In this document: piece by piece, positions 4,502-6,062 of the stretch
How the letters are laid out: each line of letters begins with the position of its first letter
Position numbering within the stretch: position 1 is the first letter of the stretch
Source: Nitrospira sp.
GTDB lineage: Bacteria; Nitrospirota; Thermodesulfovibrionia; Thermodesulfovibrionales; SM23-35
Reading direction: 5' to 3'
Length of the DNA: 6,062 nucleotides
Assembly (NCBI GenBank): GCA_016873575.1
Contig: VGWY01000155.1
Span: 1-6,062 of the forward strand
Translations under genes and position numbers: made by a program
The notes under the pieces: model-generated
What the model saw: the letters and a program-made list of their open reading frames with translations, nothing else
Told to the model about the DNA's origin: nothing
Database searches by the model: none

Positions 4502-4744
4502 ATGAGTCCTTCAATTTTCAGGGAAAAAGGATATAGATTTTATTTCCTTTCAAATGAGGAGGAGAGAATACATATCCATGTAACATGCGAGGATGGAGAA
4601 GCTAAATTCTGGATAGAACCCATAGTATCATTGGCTGTGTCGCATGGGTTGAATCCAAGGAAGCTGAATGAAATTCAAAAAATCGTCGAGGAGCATAAAA
4701 ATGAAATCATTAAAGCATGGCAAATACATTTCAGTAAGCGTTGA
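4502..4744 (+). CDS. DUF4160 family protein
   Basis: 80 residues, full length for the family. Hallmarks are the N-terminal PSIFREKGYRFYFLSNEEE (3-21), H24-x-H26 in RIHIHV, the EAKFW block (33-37), and a C-terminal helix ending IIKAWQIHF (69-77). The DUF4160 fold is small and its biochemistry is not established; members very often sit directly before a DUF2442 gene, as here, in an arrangement proposed to be toxin-antitoxin. The next gene begins 44 nt before this one ends, which implies coordinated translation. The start at ATG 4502 matches the family's N-terminus. Only a weak Shine-Dalgarno (gag) is present. Both genes lie between the cassette array and the convergent DUF2062 gene. Confidence 0.85.
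   Translation: MSPSIFREKGYRFYFLSNEEERIHIHVTCEDGEAKFWIEPIVSLAVSHGLNPRKLNEIQKIVEEHKNEIIKAWQIHFSKR
4688..4693 (+). promoter_or_regulatory. Ribosome binding site setting the DUF2442 start
   Basis: GAGGAG lies inside the DUF4160 gene, 7 nt before ATG 4701. The earlier in-frame ATG at 4668 lacks a comparable site and would add 11 atypical residues, so 4701 is chosen. Confidence 0.75.
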
Positions 4745-4994
4745 AAATATAACCCCTTTCGGCATATGGTTATATGTAAAAGAAAAGGAATATTTTCTAA
4801 GCTATAAAGATTATCCTTATTTTAAAAACCAGACATTGAGTTCCATACAAAACGTTCAATTACTTCATGGCTATCATTTATATTGGCCTGAATTGGATGT
4901 TGACTTGGAAATTGACAATCTCGAAAACCCTGAGAAATACCCTCTGAAATTTGAATCAAAGAAGCGTCTATCGAGTCATCAAAGGAATGATTGA
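4701..4994 (+). CDS. DUF2442 family protein
   Basis: 97 residues from ATG 4701, chosen for the GAGGAG 7 nt upstream. It belongs to the DUF2442 branch with the pattern GIWLYVKEKEYFLSYKDYPYF (21-41) and the hallmark HLYWPELDVDLEID (59-72), then a basic tail. The fold is a small beta domain that may bind its DUF4160 partner. Overlap by 44 nt with the upstream gene indicates one transcript and balanced production, as in toxin-antitoxin pairs. Whether either protein is toxic is not known from the sequence. Its end overlaps the convergent DUF2062 gene by 16 nt (4979-4994). No attC-like site follows, so it is not evidently a cassette. Confidence 0.85.
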   Translation: MKSLKHGKYISVSVENITPFGIWLYVKEKEYFLSYKDYPYFKNQTLSSIQNVQLLHGYHLYWPELDVDLEIDNLENPEKYPLKFESKKRLSSHQRND

Positions 4995-5428
4995 GCATTC
5001 TTGGTTTTCTTCGCGTGCCAGATGTTGATGAGTTTTTTTATCAGGAAATAAGACAGGATTGAGGTGATAATACCCAGAACCAAACTTCCTACCAGTATTG
5101 GCATTATATAATGGTCAAGATAGTTTAGATCCCTTGAAAACTTAATCTCGACAAATCTTCCATTCAGGATAAGGCTCCCTGCTTCTGCACTAATAAAAAG
5201 CTGAAAGGGAAATGATAGAGGATTGGATATCTGTGTGCCAAGGAGCACGATTAATGGATTGAGTCGCATAATATAAGCAAGGCCAAAGGCTATAACTGTA
5301 TGAACGCCTATTATTGGGATGAACGCAATGAAATTACCGAGGGCCACGGCAAAGGCAATCTCAGAAGGAGAAAGACCTTTTGAACTAAACCTGATAATAT
5401 AATCTCTAAGTACCGAAAAGTATTTCAT
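4979..5428 (-). CDS. DUF2062 family integral membrane protein
   Basis: 149 residues, normal family length. The family signature is visible: GLSPSEIAFAVALGNFIAFI (18-37, start of the domain), then GVHTVIAFGLAYIMRLN (41-57) and the conserved GTQISNP (64-70) with LSFPFQL. A long C-terminal hydrophobic helix (about 109-130) ends in a basic tail. It predicts an inner-membrane protein of three or four helices; the role is unknown, although such genes often accompany envelope or glycosyltransferase genes. The start is ATG at 5428; an in-frame TAA lies just upstream and no earlier start is possible. No clear ribosome binding site is seen. It follows the radical SAM gene on the same strand, with a 110-nt gap filled by an inverted repeat, so the two may or may not be co-transcribed. 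Confidence 0.88.
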   Translation of the reverse strand: MKYFSVLRDYIIRFSSKGLSPSEIAFAVALGNFIAFIPIIGVHTVIAFGLAYIMRLNPLIVLLGTQISNPLSFPFQLFISAEAGSLILNGRFVEIKFSRDLNYLDHYIMPILVGSLVLGIITSILSYFLIKKLINIWHAKKTKNAQSFL

Positions 5429-5444
5429 ATCAAAAACATTTTAA

Positions 5445-5530
5445 GCCACTGAGTTCACAGAGATAATTTTCTAACGTTTAGATTTTTTAGTTCTCTCTTT
5501 TTAAATTTATTTCTCTGTGTCCTCTGTGGC
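5445..5530. repeat. MITE-like inverted repeat between DUF2062 and radical SAM genes
   Basis: The arms gccactgagttcacagag.. (5445-5466) and ..ctctgtgtcctctgtggc (5507-5530) are imperfect inverted copies: three mismatches and a 2-nt indel over about 22 to 24 bp. The centre is AT-rich (5467-5506). This CCAC(A/T)GAG..CACAGAG type of palindrome occurs widely as a dispersed repeat in bacterial genomes (established knowledge, recalled). RNA could fold into a stem and affect read-through from the radical SAM gene to the DUF2062 gene. Confidence 0.65.
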
Positions 5531-5538
5531 AATTTGTC

Positions 5539-6062
5539 TTATTTAATCTTAAAATTCCTCCATGCCTGTCTGAAGCCCCAGTTCATAGGGCCAAAGACTA
5601 TGATACTCCTTCTTATGGAAGGGAGTCTCTTGAGCATTGAACCAACAGAGTAAAATTTACGGTTTGCCTCAAGGAATTTCTCCTCCAACTCCTCAGGTTC
5701 CATGTTCTTTGGCCTGAAGACCGCATGTGCCATATCATAAAGCCTCCAGTCTGTTGTAAGGAGCCTCCCTTCTTCTTTCATTCTTTCAAAAACCTTAGTG
5801 CCTGGAAACGGCGTAAGAATGGTAAAGAGCACACTATCAAGCCTTGTTTTTTCGACAAATTCAAGAACCTCGTTAAAGGTTTCCTTTGTATCCCAGTCAT
5901 ACCCGAATATAAAGGAACCCTGAATACCCATACCATGGTCATGAATCCTCTTTATCATCTCAGCATACTTATCAGCTTTATTAAACTTCTTGTTTAGTTT
6001 GTTCAAAGCCTCCTGTGAAAGACTTTCAAAACCAATGAACATTCCAAAACAACCGCTCTCCT
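5539..6062 (-). CDS. B12-binding-type radical SAM protein, C-terminal part
   Basis: The frame is open through the end of the window; the ATG at 6042 is internal, since the codons before it (ESGCFG) continue the conserved family segment ESGCFGMFIGFESLS. 173 residues are visible. Family blocks in order are LNKKFNKADKYAEMIKRIHD, HGMGIQGSFIFGYDWDTKET, LDSVLFTILTPFPGTKVFER, EEGRLLTTDWRLYDMAHAVF and RPKNMEPEELEEKF. These belong to the second half of the radical SAM barrel and the following helical region of B12-binding (cobalamin-dependent) radical SAM enzymes. The CxxxCxxC iron-sulphur motif and the B12 domain would be upstream of the window. The substrate cannot be told from this part; related proteins act in lipid, hopanoid or cofactor modification. 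The C-terminus (GFRQAWRNFKIK) is complete, stop TAA at 5539-5541. Confidence 0.9.
   Translation of the reverse strand, partial: ESGCFGMFIGFESLSQEALNKLNKKFNKADKYAEMIKRIHDHGMGIQGSFIFGYDWDTKETFNEVLEFVEKTRLDSVLFTILTPFPGTKVFERMKEEGRLLTTDWRLYDMAHAVFRPKNMEPEELEEKFLEANRKFYSVGSMLKRLPSIRRSIIVFGPMNWGFRQAWRNFKIK

Noticed and set aside
1..6062. CRISPR array, tRNA or rRNA genes
   Set aside because: No regularly spaced repeats, no tRNA-like cloverleaf with CCA or TTC-loop signature, and no rRNA sequence were seen on either strand.

Overview
This AT-rich window (a little under 40% G+C by eye) reads as a piece of an environmental Gram-negative bacterial chromosome. The gene set suggests Nitrospirota, Desulfobacterota or a similar lineage: a B12-binding-type radical SAM protein, a DUF2062 membrane protein, a REP-associated (Y1/HUH) transposase with GGTCAGGTCTTG ends, and a DUF4160/DUF2442 pair. 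No rRNA or other phylogenetic marker is present, so this placement is inference.

Layout. 1-357 (+) is the 3' end of an unrecognised gene whose start lies before the window. 358-789 has no confident gene, only two hairpins and a possible degraded reading frame on the minus strand. About 790-1746 is a complete REP-type transposon: a 289-residue transposase between perfect 23-bp inverted repeats, the right one forming the end of the transposase gene. Just after it are a 3' coding scrap with a CPQC motif (1734-1817) and a 66-residue two-helix membrane protein (1830-2030).

2031-4352 looks like a short gene-cassette array of integron type with no integrase in view. A well-folding attC-like site (2416-2468) precedes an AbiV-family abortive-infection gene (2476-3189). 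A second, less regular attC-like site ending in GCGTTAGAC (3187-3255) precedes a four-helix membrane protein (3283-3678). A very short palindrome resembling the two outer boxes of an attC (3682-3699) precedes a 212-residue membrane-anchored protein (3714-4352). All three genes point the same way, as integron cassettes do. A promoter-like sequence just ahead of the first site could drive the AbiV gene.

4502-4994 (+) is a tightly overlapping DUF4160/DUF2442 pair, arranged like a two-gene toxin-antitoxin module. It converges on two minus-strand genes that look like ordinary chromosome: a DUF2062 membrane protein (5428-4979) and the C-terminal part of a radical SAM protein (6062-5539, running off the window). 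An 86-bp imperfect inverted repeat of MITE type lies between these two.

Overall, a mobile or defence-associated stretch (transposon, cassette array with a phage-defence gene, possible toxin-antitoxin pair) adjoins ordinary chromosome on the right. The most notable feature is the apparent integrase-less cassette array carrying AbiV and two unknown membrane proteins.
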